Origin: Candidatus Pacearchaeota archaeon
GTDB taxonomy: Archaea; Nanobdellota; Nanobdellia; Pacearchaeales; GW2011-AR1
DNA: 13,993 bases
Assembly: GCA_016866915.1 (NCBI GenBank)
Contig: VGKR01000008.1
Span: forward strand, 1-13,993
Reading direction: 5' to 3'
Shown here: positions 1-6,739 of the stretch, one piece after another
Layout of the letters: each line of letters begins with the position of its first letter
Numbering within the stretch: position 1 is the first letter of the stretch
Translations under genes and position numbers: made by a program
The notes under the pieces: model-generated
The model's database searches: none
The model's input: the letters and a program-made list of their open reading frames with translations, nothing else
What the model was told of the DNA's origin: nothing

Positions 1-323
1 AAAATTCTGGGATCATTTCTAAGAAAGAAATTATAGGAAGCTGGTTTATCCTCATAAATAAAAGGAACTTTTGTGTTATATGTTTTAAGACAAGGTGGGC
101 CTGCATCGCAAAACTCAACAATATTAAATTCTACACCCTCATATCTAAAATTTTTTTTAGAATAAGAAATAAAAGCAAAAATCAGAATAAAAATTATTAT
201 AGCAAAGGCACTTATAAGGAAAATTTTTAGAAATTTATTCTGATATTCAGCTTGTTTTTTCTTCTCAATTTTCTTTTCTTTTTCTTCCTTTATTCGTTTT
301 TTTGTTTTTTTTCTTTTTGCCAT
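1..323 (-). CDS. Single-pass membrane protein, C-terminus cut by window edge
   Basis: Reading leftward from an ATG at 321-323, an open frame of 107 codons runs off the window at position 1, so the protein is partial. Residues 1-30 are very rich in Lys, Arg and Glu and should be cytoplasmic. Residues 31-53 form one hydrophobic membrane segment. The rest, with Cys72 and Cys78, should lie outside the cell. The start codon shares one base with the stop of the upstream gene (TAATG), which implies co-transcription and coupled translation. The layout matches the upstream protein: basic tail, one membrane helix, then a Y-x-G-x-E-F motif (residues 61-66 here, 56-61 there). The two therefore look like diverged tandem paralogues. 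I do not recognise a function; similar hypothetical proteins seem common in DPANN genomes, but that is from memory. Confidence 0.82.
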   Translation of the reverse strand, partial: MAKRKKTKKRIKEEKEKKIEKKKQAEYQNKFLKIFLISAFAIIIFILIFAFISYSKKNFRYEGVEFNIVEFCDAGPPCLKTYNTKVPFIYEDKPASYNFFLRNDPRI

Positions 324-892
324 TATCTTACCCCCAGAATTCTAAAGAGAAAAGAATCTGCCAATTTAGCCAGATTTTCTTGGCTTCCTTCTATATAAAC
401 GCATTTGTCAATCTGAAATATTCTTTCTATTTTACCTTCTTTTATAATTATGAAATTATTCTCGCAGTCTTTTATTGGAATATTCTCTGCGCAGAGCTCT
501 CCTTCGGGACAGGCTTGCTGAATTCTTTCAGCTACATTTCCCAAATTTACGCTGATTTCTCTTCCAGCTTCAGGACTTTCAGAATAAATATACAAAGGAA
601 GTCCGACATAATATGTTCCGTCAGTTAAATTCTCGCCTGTATCTGGAGCTTCTTGCGGATTATACCTAAATGAAAATCCTCCAATTGTCCAGAATCCATT
701 TATATGAGTGAATTCAAAGCCGTTATAAACAATTTTCTCATTTTCAGAACTGTCTGCATTATTTCCAAAATTATATCTTAATCCAAATCCAATCACGCTT
801 AGCACCATTATACCCACAAGAATTAACCCGATTATTGTCTGATTCTTTCTTTCTTTCTTTTCTTTTTCCTGCTTTGAAACCAATCTTTTCAT
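323..892 (-). CDS. Single-pass membrane-anchored protein, function unknown
   Basis: This is a 189-residue protein. Residues 1-18 form a Lys/Glu-rich cytoplasmic tail, residues 19-38 are a membrane helix, and the rest is a predicted extracellular domain with four cysteines (128, 134, 143, 164) that could form two disulfides. The C-terminal half, including a Cys-Val-Tyr-Ile-Glu-Gly segment at 164-169 and a final hydrophobic helix, resembles DPANN hypothetical proteins I recall but cannot name. The ATG at 892 fits a TTTATAAA box centred 25.5 nt upstream, so the mRNA is probably leaderless. The downstream paralogue overlaps its stop by one base. The basic tail is encoded by a TTTC repeat tract (about 843-862). 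No catalytic motif is visible. Confidence 0.85.
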   Translation of the reverse strand: MKRLVSKQEKEKKERKNQTIIGLILVGIMVLSVIGFGLRYNFGNNADSSENEKIVYNGFEFTHINGFWTIGGFSFRYNPQEAPDTGENLTDGTYYVGLPLYIYSESPEAGREISVNLGNVAERIQQACPEGELCAENIPIKDCENNFIIIKEGKIERIFQIDKCVYIEGSQENLAKLADSFLFRILGVR

Positions 893-913
893 ATTTAATA
901 TTTACAATCTGCA

Positions 914-921
914 TTTATAAA
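914..921 (-). promoter_or_regulatory. TATA box of the membrane-protein pair
   Basis: TTTATAAA is centred 25.5 nt upstream of the ATG at 892. Archaeal transcription starts about 25 nt after the TATA centre, so the transcript should begin at or next to the start codon. The same box at the same distance occurs before the gene starting at 11299. Confidence 0.6.
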
Positions 922-991
922 TTTAATTTCAATATTCTTCAGCCCATCTCCTCTTAATTTTTCTTTAATTCATTCAGCTCCCGCTAATCTC

Positions 992-1028
992 AAAAAAATA
1001 AAGAAAAAGAAAAAAATAAAAAATAAAT
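992..1028 (-). terminator. Oligo-T terminator of the S-layer gene
   Basis: Directly after the S-layer TAA stop (1029-1031), the transcribed strand reads several T runs broken by single A or C bases. Archaeal RNA polymerase terminates at such U-rich tracts without needing a hairpin. The tract separates the highly expressed S-layer gene from the membrane-protein pair downstream. Confidence 0.7.
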
Positions 1029-3377
1029 TTATTGAACTACGAGTTCTGCGCTTGTTGCTGAAGTACCAATGTATTTCTTTCCAACAGTTGTATCAATTGC
1101 CTGTGGTAGAGTTCTTACATATGTTGCAGCATTTACCGTATCTTCTGCATTGTATCCTGCGACAAGTAATGCTATCTTTGTTCCTGCATATGGGCTAGTG
1201 TAGCTTTCTATCAAGAACTGTCCAGCACCAACACCTGTTGCACTCTGCCATGCAGCGGTACAGTGAGCACCACCAACTAATGCAGCAGCAACTGAGTTAA
1301 TACAGCTTCCGCCAATTACAACAAGATTCTTTCCTTGAACACTGCTTACTTCAGCATCTGTTACAAGAACATTTCCTAATTCTGTTGTAACTTCTCCGCC
1401 AGCAACAACTCTTACATCAGCAGTAACTTCTTTTCCATAATACTCAACAGAGAAATCATATTCATCTGCAGAGACATCAAATAGGATCTTAGAAGCTAGG
1501 TTTGAAGGAACATATCCGATGTATTTATCATCAGATTCTTCTTCATCATAAGCTGTTAAGTTATGAGTTGACACATGGAATTTTTCATTCGTTGTGTTTT
1601 TGATAGTTGCAGTAAAGGATCTACCTCCACCAACATCCTCATCTCTATCAGCTTCTGTGAAAGTAAGTATAGCTCCTGTTGCATTTGTAGCAGCTGTTGT
1701 GATTTCCGGCAATGTTATAACAAGACCTTTTTCAGAAACAGCTATGTCATAATAAATGTTTGTCGTAACTCCAGCTACATCAAATTCAAAAAATACAGAG
1801 GAATTATCTGCACTGAATCCAACTATTGTAACAGTAACATCTCCAACATCCTCAGTATCACCAATATCATCTGTGAACTCAAGGTCCTTATTTCCTATTA
1901 AATCATCCAAAGTAACAGTCCATGTAGCTGCATCATTTATGTCTATATTTGAAACTTCATAGTATAATGTTTCTATGTCTGTTAAGTCAGTATCAAGTAA
2001 GGTAACAAGGAATCTCTCATCTTCTGAGACATTTATAGCATCAGTACCAATAGTGTTTGTTGTGTTGGTTCTTGCGCCAACATTATTATCAACAACATCT
2101 CCACTATCCCACCAAATAATACTTCCATTAATATATCCTGCATCATTATATGTAAGATTTGCATCTTCAGTCAACTTCAATAGGTTATTTTCTTGACCCA
2201 TTGCAGCTGTATCTGTTGCACCATCATACCACATAAGTGGGAAATCATAGTTACCCATATTAATGGTTAAAGTATCTCCATTTTCAATAGAGATCATTTC
2301 TGAATCTGATGGGAAATTCAATCCTCCAAAAGCAAGTTGAATAACTCCAAATTCTGGAAGGGAAATGGAATCTGTTGCTGTTAAGAATGAATCTCTATAT
2401 GAGTTCCAGATTAATTTTATTGAATCAATGGTTCCTGCTGAACTATTTGTAAGATTAACTTCTAATCCATCTATATCTTCACCATTTATTTCAGCTTCTT
2501 CACCATTTATAAGCTCAATTTTACCTGAACCAATAGCGAATTCTGCACTTTGTATTCCTCCAGAATAATCCTGATAGGAAATATCTGTTACAACAATGTA
2601 AGAATCATCTGCTAATTTATGTTCAGAATTTTGTGCAAGACTTCCAGTAGCTTCACCATCAACAGTGAATTTTGCACTACTTGCATCAACATAGTTTAAT
2701 GTAACACTTTTGCCTGCAACAGTAACAGTATCTCCTACCACGACTGTTGTTGTTTCAGCTGTATCCAATATATCAATTTGAGTTATTGAAGCAGCCAAAA
2801 CATAATATTCTCTTCCTAACATAGGTAGAGCAGTATCAACCATATGTGTCACGTTAACAGGATCGTTATACTCAACAGTATAGTTTAATATATTCTGCCC
2901 ATTAGTCCACCAAAAACCAATTGTTGGTGCGTCGCTGTTATAATCTGGATCTGCAAATAAAGAAAGTGTTTTATCACTTAAAGCAATTTCTTGCTCATAA
3001 TCTTCATCAACATCTCCGTCATCATAAGTTCCATCAGCAAGGAAAGCCATTTGATCACTGTCTAAACTAGAGTATACATCATCTAAATTTTCATTGAAGT
3101 TGAAAGGATTTGAATCTTTTGCAAGAGCGAAAAACTCTCCACCTTCTACATTAATACTCCCTGATCCTGTAGACAAAGCTAATAGATTGCTAGCAACTAA
3201 ATTTGCTTGAGCTTGGTCTGTTGAAGCACCTCTAGCACCGTAAACCACAGCAAAGTCACCCATACCACTTTGAACAAGTGGAGCTGGATAGTTTGCAGCA
3301 GCTGCAATTCCCGCAGTCATACCAACAAGCAAAGCGCTTGTAGCTAATGCAGAAATTTGCCTAAAATTAAATTTCAT
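1029..3377 (-). CDS. S-layer protein
   Basis: This 782-residue protein should be the main component of the surface lattice. Residues 1-28 are a classical Sec signal peptide ending in an Ala-rich cleavage region. The mature protein is acidic and rich in Thr, Ser, Asn, Asp and beta-branched residues. It has about a dozen N-x-S/T glycosylation sequons and almost no cysteine. The C-terminal hundred residues carry the hallmark S-layer segment: a Val-Val-Ile-Gly-Gly-Ser-Cys-Ile-Asn stretch (about 685-694), a second Cys near 706, then G-V-G-A-G-Q-F and a K-I-A-L-L-V-A-G-Y strand. This arrangement is known from Methanococcus and DPANN S-layer proteins. The start is supported by the signal peptide and by the only strong Shine-Dalgarno sequence in the window (GGAGG), although that lies 16 nt from the ATG. 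It is transcribed alone, with an oligo-T terminator after it. Confidence 0.92.
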   Translation of the reverse strand: MKFNFRQISALATSALLVGMTAGIAAAANYPAPLVQSGMGDFAVVYGARGASTDQAQANLVASNLLALSTGSGSINVEGGEFFALAKDSNPFNFNENLDDVYSSLDSDQMAFLADGTYDDGDVDEDYEQEIALSDKTLSLFADPDYNSDAPTIGFWWTNGQNILNYTVEYNDPVNVTHMVDTALPMLGREYYVLAASITQIDILDTAETTTVVVGDTVTVAGKSVTLNYVDASSAKFTVDGEATGSLAQNSEHKLADDSYIVVTDISYQDYSGGIQSAEFAIGSGKIELINGEEAEINGEDIDGLEVNLTNSSAGTIDSIKLIWNSYRDSFLTATDSISLPEFGVIQLAFGGLNFPSDSEMISIENGDTLTINMGNYDFPLMWYDGATDTAAMGQENNLLKLTEDANLTYNDAGYINGSIIWWDSGDVVDNNVGARTNTTNTIGTDAINVSEDERFLVTLLDTDLTDIETLYYEVSNIDINDAATWTVTLDDLIGNKDLEFTDDIGDTEDVGDVTVTIVGFSADNSSVFFEFDVAGVTTNIYYDIAVSEKGLVITLPEITTAATNATGAILTFTEADRDEDVGGGRSFTATIKNTTNEKFHVSTHNLTAYDEEESDDKYIGYVPSNLASKILFDVSADEYDFSVEYYGKEVTADVRVVAGGEVTTELGNVLVTDAEVSSVQGKNLVVIGGSCINSVAAALVGGAHCTAAWQSATGVGAGQFLIESYTSPYAGTKIALLVAGYNAEDTVNAATYVRTLPQAIDTTVGKKYIGTSATSAELVVQ

Positions 3378-3393
3378 ATTATTTTATTTTAAA

Positions 3394-3401
3394 CCTCCTT
3401 T
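3394..3401 (-). promoter_or_regulatory. Strong Shine-Dalgarno sequence before the S-layer gene
   Basis: AAAGGAGG on the minus strand is an excellent match to the 16S rRNA 3' end. It is 16 nt from the ATG at 3377, longer than the usual 5-10 nt. It implies a leadered transcript, unlike the leaderless pattern seen for other genes here. Confidence 0.5.
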
Positions 3402-3448
3402 CAGCTCTATAAATATACTGTCTATGACAGTTTTCATCAGTCTGAAAG
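3398..3448 (-). promoter_or_regulatory. Nested inverted repeats in the S-layer upstream region
   Basis: CTTTCAG (3442-3448 on the minus strand) pairs perfectly with CTGAAAG (3398-3404). The inner palindrome at 3418-3430 is CTGTC-ATA-GACAG. In a long leader RNA the outer stem would cover part of the Shine-Dalgarno region. A TATA-like element (3408-3418) lies inside the structure, so it might instead be a DNA-level operator. Confidence 0.4.
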
Positions 3449-3523
3449 CCATAGGGTAAGACTTTCCAGTTAGATGAATATGAATAAACTTGTTTTTTTC
3501 CGCAATATTTTAACATTTTTGAT

Positions 3524-3535
3524 GTTTTTATATCT
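3524..3535 (-). promoter_or_regulatory. Candidate distal TATA box for the S-layer gene
   Basis: The minus strand reads GATATAAAAACA, with a purine-rich AAAGGA just upstream as a possible BRE. A start about 25 nt downstream would give a leader of roughly 125-130 nt that contains the Shine-Dalgarno and the nested repeats. The proximal TATA-like sequence at 3408-3418 is the alternative, but it would leave the Shine-Dalgarno outside the transcript. Confidence 0.35.
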
Positions 3536-3558
3536 CCTTTCATTAGTGCAGTGTATTC

Positions 3559-3584
3559 CTAAGCAATTTTAATCCCTTGCTTAG
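3559..3584. repeat. 8-bp perfect inverted repeat CTAAGCAA/TTGCTTAG
   Basis: The arms at 3559-3566 and 3577-3584 are separated by 10 nt. A third copy of CTAAGCAA lies at 3787-3794. The outer half-site TTCCTAAG is shared with the inverted repeat around the promoter at 11303-11338, so the two may bind the same protein. It could also form an RNA stem-loop. Confidence 0.55.
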
Positions 3585-3840
3585 CCAAAACCCTGTCAAC
3601 CCCTTTAACTCTAATCCCCTATTAGAACACCCTTTTTTACCGTCGGTGTTACTTCAAAAAGCACATTTTCCTTTAAAAAGCTTACTATCCTTTTTTACCC
3701 CGTTCTTTTAAAAACTCTGTTTTTCAAGGTTTTATTTATAAACCTTTTGGTATTACTGGGGTATTAATACACATATCCAGATTTCCCTAAGCAAAACATT
3801 TATTAATATATACTACTTTTATAATCATATATTATTAATT

Positions 3841-3899
3841 AACATATATATTCATAAAATATATGTTCTATATGTATATAAGCAAATACCATACATATA
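3841..3899. promoter_or_regulatory. Putative operator pair and promoter of the winged-helix gene
   Basis: Two perfect 9-bp inverted repeats sit side by side: AACATATAT/ATATATGTT (3841-3849, 3859-3867) and TATATGTAT/ATACATATA (3869-3877, 3891-3899). The last arm overlaps the likely TATA box (CATATAAA, 3894-3901), centred about 23 nt before the ATG at 3921. Binding there would block transcription, as expected for an autoregulated repressor. The AT bias makes chance palindromes easier, so this is moderate evidence. Confidence 0.4.
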
Positions 3900-3920
3900 A
3901 AAAAAAATTCCAAAAACAAA

Positions 3921-4274
3921 ATGCCGAAGACAAAAACAAGAGAAATAACAATAGTGCAATCTAAGGGAACTTTCTCTATTTTTAAGAAATCAGGCTCTTC
4001 AAAAAGCGATTATGACTTTGAAGGACTTTCTGTTCTAAGACAGCTTCTAAGCAATGAAAAAGCAAGAATTCTAAACACAATAAAAACTCAAAATCCCAGC
4101 TCAATTTATGATTTAGCCAAGAAATTAGGAAGAAATTTTAAGCCAGTAAGTGATGATGTAAAACTTCTGGAAAGACTTGGCTTTATAGAAATGGCAAGAG
4201 AAAAAACCAAAAACAGAATTCGCCACAAACCAGAACTAGTTGTTGACACAATCACAATTCATGTAAATATCTAA
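3921..4274 (+). CDS. Winged-helix DNA-binding regulator (HVO_A0114-like)
   Basis: This is a 117-residue predicted transcription regulator. Residues 36-55 form the first helix of a winged helix-turn-helix. Residues 60-69 (S-I-Y-D-L-A-K-K-L-G) and the recognition helix at 73-86 follow, with L-E-R-L-G-F-I-E (83-90) leading into the wing. The C-terminal K-P-E-L-V-V-D-T-I-T-I pattern matches what I recall of the HVO_A0114 family of putative archaeal DNA-binding proteins. There is no sensor domain, only about 30 N-terminal residues of unknown role. It stands alone on the plus strand, downstream of several inverted repeats that may be its own operators. Its stop codon overlaps the stop of the convergent operon, so the two transcripts are complementary at their 3' ends. 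A MarR/ArsR-like assignment is possible; the DNA-binding role is the safer claim. Confidence 0.82.
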   Translation: MPKTKTREITIVQSKGTFSIFKKSGSSKSDYDFEGLSVLRQLLSNEKARILNTIKTQNPSSIYDLAKKLGRNFKPVSDDVKLLERLGFIEMAREKTKNRIRHKPELVVDTITIHVNI

Positions 4275-4756
4275 ATATAAGCTTTAAACACTATTTCTGC
4301 CTTAATTCCGCCACTTACGAAATCCTGTCTTGCACTATGATAATTAGCACCAATATTTCCTTCTTTAAGATAAATAAGCTCTTTTTGCGCTGTTGTTATA
4401 TTCAATTCATATCCTTTAACAGGATAATCCTCTCCAGTTTTCCAGCTCTCTTCAACAATTCCTCTTAAAGTGGAATTCAAAACTTCACAAGAATTTCTTC
4501 CATCTAAACACACAAAATCCTTTTCACACTCAAAAATAAGCTTTTGAATAGACAAATACTCCCAATAATTTTCACAATTCGTTGTATAGTGCAAAAAAGC
4601 TTGAATAAAACTGCTTGCTTCATAACTTTCCACACTTTCTCTTTCTCCTCTAAGATAAAAAACAAGGAAAAACAGAATTATAACAGCCATAATAATGATT
4701 ATTACAGCAAAACCAACAATTTCTTCTTGCCCAAGCTTATTTTTTATTTTCTTCAT
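4271..4756 (-). CDS. Prepilin-like membrane protein, last gene of the operon
   Basis: This 161-residue protein has a basic N-terminus and a class III signal motif, L-G-Q-E-E-I, with likely cleavage between Gly9 and Gln10. A hydrophobic stretch (about 13-35) follows. Archaeal prepilin peptidases cut before such a Q with acidic residues nearby, and the helix then packs in a filament core or stays in the membrane. The extracellular part has a Tyr-Thr-Thr-x-Cys segment and several cysteines (E-C-E-K-D-F-V-C, N-S-C-E-V-L), so disulfides are likely. The ATG lies two bases after the stop of the upstream gene. The TAG stop overlaps the TAA stop of the convergent regulator gene by four bases. The exact partner role is unknown. 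Confidence 0.82.
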   Translation of the reverse strand: MKKIKNKLGQEEIVGFAVIIIIMAVIILFFLVFYLRGERESVESYEASSFIQAFLHYTTNCENYWEYLSIQKLIFECEKDFVCLDGRNSCEVLNSTLRGIVEESWKTGEDYPVKGYELNITTAQKELIYLKEGNIGANYHSARQDFVSGGIKAEIVFKAYI

Positions 4757-4758
4757 TT

Positions 4759-5280
4759 TTACTCAGCACCTCCATAATAAACAAGTATCTTAGCTAAATC
4801 ACATCTATCCTGAACAGAATTATTAATCTCCTCAATTCTGCATAAAGCAACAAAATTCGAAACACCCACTCCAGAGTCAGAAGGGACTGGAAGAATTTTA
4901 AGATAATTGCAATTCGGATAGTTTGAAGAACTGCACTCAACTAAATTTCCAGAAGGATAAATTTTTCTTATCTCTATGCCAGATACACCCCAAAAACCCG
5001 AATATTTGTTTATATTATTCTTAAGAGCCATAATCTTATCACTGTCAATGCAGTTTATTTTAATCCCTCCAAAAGCATTTTCACATGAGAATTCAGGTGA
5101 ATTTGCAAGTTTTGAAACCAAAAGCAGAGCGTTTTTCTCTTCAATTAATTCAGCTGAAGTTCGCAACTCAGAAAAAGAAATTCTCAAAAAAAACAAGCCA
5201 ACAAGCACAAAAAACAAAGTAACAGCTATGAGCATAAAAGCCATTTGCTGAATTTTCATCTGAGCTTTTTTATTTACCAT
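4759..5280 (-). CDS. Prepilin-like membrane protein (AQMKIQQ type)
   Basis: I take the ATG at 5280 as the start. The longer frame begins with TTG at 5289 and would overlap the upstream gene more. From this ATG the protein has 173 residues: a short basic start (M-V-N-K-K), an A-Q-M-K-I-Q-Q motif with possible prepilin cleavage between Ala6 and Gln7, then a hydrophobic segment to about residue 32. The mature domain has a coiled stretch rich in Leu, Glu and Lys and several cysteines (S-C-E-N, N-C-I-D, V-E-C-S, N-C-N-Y, L-C-R-I, R-C-D-L) that could give three disulfides. The start overlaps the upstream stop by seven bases, and the next gene begins two bases after the stop. This type of N-terminus is one I recall from DPANN genomes; its function has not been established as far as I know. 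Confidence 0.82.
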   Translation of the reverse strand: MVNKKAQMKIQQMAFMLIAVTLFFVLVGLFFLRISFSELRTSAELIEEKNALLLVSKLANSPEFSCENAFGGIKINCIDSDKIMALKNNINKYSGFWGVSGIEIRKIYPSGNLVECSSSNYPNCNYLKILPVPSDSGVGVSNFVALCRIEEINNSVQDRCDLAKILVYYGGAE

Positions 5281-6200
5281 AATTTGCAATTCTCCAGATT
5301 GTTTTGCCTGTTAATATGCTCTGCTATAGAAGCAACATTCATAAGATCCTCTGAATTTCCAAATCTGTCAATCTCGCTTTTTAATGTAAAAAGATCAACA
5401 TCAGCAGAACATCCTCGCAGAGAAATAATTGCATTTTTATCTTCATAGATAGTCAGCAATTCATTAAGTCTTTGCAGAAGTCTTTTAATCTGGCATTCGT
5501 AAACATCAACATCTGAAAAAATAGCAGCATACATCAAAGCATCTGTCTCATAATAAACAATCTCCCCTTCTTTTTCAACAGATTTCCTATTTTCATTAAC
5601 ATAAATGTCACATTCAACAGTTCCACTATAAATTCCAAAGCAAACATTAATACTATTTGCAGGACAATTCTCCAAATAAAGATTTTCCTGTCCTAAATCA
5701 GAAATTTCATCTTCAATTCTTGAAGGTGCATTGACAAGGCAATAGGAATTCTTGGAAGAAGTCAGATAAATTAAATCAGCAATCTTGAAAGGAAATTCAA
5801 AAGGCTTTGAAAAAATCAGAAAATTTCTTCCTTCAACATTAGCATCTGAAAAAATATACTTGTTTGCAAATCCAACATCAACATCAGTAGCACTCCATTT
5901 TCCAAAATTTTTTTGAGATATCTTGATAATCTGTTTTCCAAAAGTCCCTGTCTCAGTGCATCTATTGTGAATTTGCGTATCCACAGGCATTGTTAAAAGA
6001 CTTGTTCTTCCTGATTCAAAACCTGTTTCAAGAGGATTAAGCAAAACTCCTATTTCAGCACCTGTTCTTGCACTTGTAAAATCACTCCCTGTTTTCATAA
6101 TCTTAGTAACTCCATAAATCGCAAGAAAAAGAATAAATGCTCCTACAATAATAGCGAAAAGCCATGCAAAAGATATCTGAAAAGCTTTTTTGTTTCTCAT
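5274..6200 (-). CDS. Prepilin-like membrane protein with large extracellular domain (FQISFAWLF type)
   Basis: This 308-residue protein begins with a basic segment (M-R-N-K-K-A) and F-Q-I-S-F, followed by a membrane helix at about 10-33. The class III signal is plausible but less canonical, with Phe after the Ala. The extracellular part contains the segment F-E-F-P-F-K-I-A-D-L-I-Y-L, a Cys pair near C-P-A-N-S-I-N-V-C-F-G, and D-A-L-M-Y-A-A-I-F-S-D before a Tyr-Glu-Cys-Gln helix. These look like conserved family motifs. The start codon overlaps the upstream stop by four bases (ATGA), a sign of coupled translation. I know of no assigned function; in context it is a subunit of the same surface complex or pseudopilus as its neighbours. 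Confidence 0.82.
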   Translation of the reverse strand: MRNKKAFQISFAWLFAIIVGAFILFLAIYGVTKIMKTGSDFTSARTGAEIGVLLNPLETGFESGRTSLLTMPVDTQIHNRCTETGTFGKQIIKISQKNFGKWSATDVDVGFANKYIFSDANVEGRNFLIFSKPFEFPFKIADLIYLTSSKNSYCLVNAPSRIEDEISDLGQENLYLENCPANSINVCFGIYSGTVECDIYVNENRKSVEKEGEIVYYETDALMYAAIFSDVDVYECQIKRLLQRLNELLTIYEDKNAIISLRGCSADVDLFTLKSEIDRFGNSEDLMNVASIAEHINRQNNLENCKLW

Positions 6201-6688
6201 CTTTTCACTGTAACCAAAGCGTCATTAAAGTTTTTACTGAGAGTTAATATTAATTTTCCTTTGTTTGTCTCAATGCAAAACGGATTCTCATTTTTAGTCA
6301 TTTCAATCAAATCTATATTATTTATTCTAATCGATTCTACTTCACTAGAGCCAATCGGATAAAGAACAAGATTTTCAGTTCCATAATAGGTTTTTTTCAA
6401 CTCACTATAAATTCCCGCATCTCTTCCAATTGCAGAACTTGAAAAATCAACAAAGCAAACTGAAACTATCTTTGAAGGCAAGAAATAAGTTCTTTCCTGC
6501 GAACTTTCAGCTGATTTCCAGACTCTGTCAACATCTGCTTTTAATTCATCAAAAAATTTTCCTTTTGTTGCAGAATCCTGAAATTTAAGAAAAGCCTTTA
6601 TTGCATAAAAACCAAAAACCAAAAAAATAACTATCAGAATTATTGAAAAAATCATGCCAAAAGACAAATTCATCTGCCCCCTTTTCAT
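6197..6688 (-). CDS. Prepilin-like membrane protein (GQMNLSF type)
   Basis: The ATG at 6688 is chosen over an in-frame TTG one codon upstream. The 163-residue product has M-K-R-G-Q-M-N-L-S-F at its start, with probable prepilin cleavage between Gly4 and Gln5. A hydrophobic helix follows to about residue 30. The soluble part includes a helix typical of a pilin stem (about 31-60), a Tyr-Phe-Leu-Pro-Ser-Lys-Ile-Val segment, one Cys soon after it (V-C-F-V-D-F), and another near the C-terminus (F-C-I-E). It overlaps the next gene by four bases. Upstream is the only sizeable gap in the operon (48 nt), where a TATA-like sequence may act as an internal promoter. Confidence 0.82.
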   Translation of the reverse strand: MKRGQMNLSFGMIFSIILIVIFLVFGFYAIKAFLKFQDSATKGKFFDELKADVDRVWKSAESSQERTYFLPSKIVSVCFVDFSSSAIGRDAGIYSELKKTYYGTENLVLYPIGSSEVESIRINNIDLIEMTKNENPFCIETNKGKLILTLSKNFNDALVTVKR

Positions 6689-6707
6689 CAACTAAAAAGA
6701 AAGGGAG

Positions 6708-6715
6708 TATTTATT
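6708..6715 (-). promoter_or_regulatory. Possible internal TATA box in the operon
   Basis: AATAAATA on the minus strand is centred about 23.5 nt before the ATG at 6688, in the only long gap of the operon. The spacing suits a leaderless transcript of the last four genes. In AT-rich DNA such a match can arise by chance. Confidence 0.3.
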
Positions 6716-6739
6716 AATTTAATGTTTAAAATTTAGAAA

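Larger units (their letters stand above)
3378..3920. other. Divergent intergenic region, 543 bp, dense in inverted repeats
   Basis: No convincing gene lies here. Perfect inverted repeats occur at 3418-3430, 3512-3526, 3559-3584 (8-bp arms), 3611-3625, 3626-3650 (6-bp arms), 3726-3746 (7-bp arms), 3841-3867 (9-bp arms) and 3869-3899 (9-bp arms). GTATTAATAC at 3761-3770 is a perfect palindrome. CCTTTTTTACC occurs twice (3631-3641, 3689-3699). Between 3574 and 3632 the plus strand carries five runs of three or four C. From about 3795 to 3905 the DNA is almost pure A/T. The region could hold operators for both flanking genes, an unrecognised small RNA, or a replication origin. A 32-codon frame at 3474-3572 is discussed under findings. 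Confidence 0.6.

Noticed and set aside
302..628. 108-codon plus-strand frame opposite the membrane-protein gene
   Set aside because: It is antisense to two coupled genes, low-complexity at its start, and without a recognisable domain.
3396..3444. C/D box small RNA on the minus strand (TGATGA and CTGA boxes)
   Set aside because: The boxes are about 40 nt apart but no convincing C'/D' pair lies between them, and the segment overlaps the S-layer promoter or leader.
3574..3632. G-quadruplex on the minus strand
   Set aside because: The G runs are separated by mostly 6-14 nt and some have only three G, so a stable quadruplex is unlikely; kept only as a composition note.
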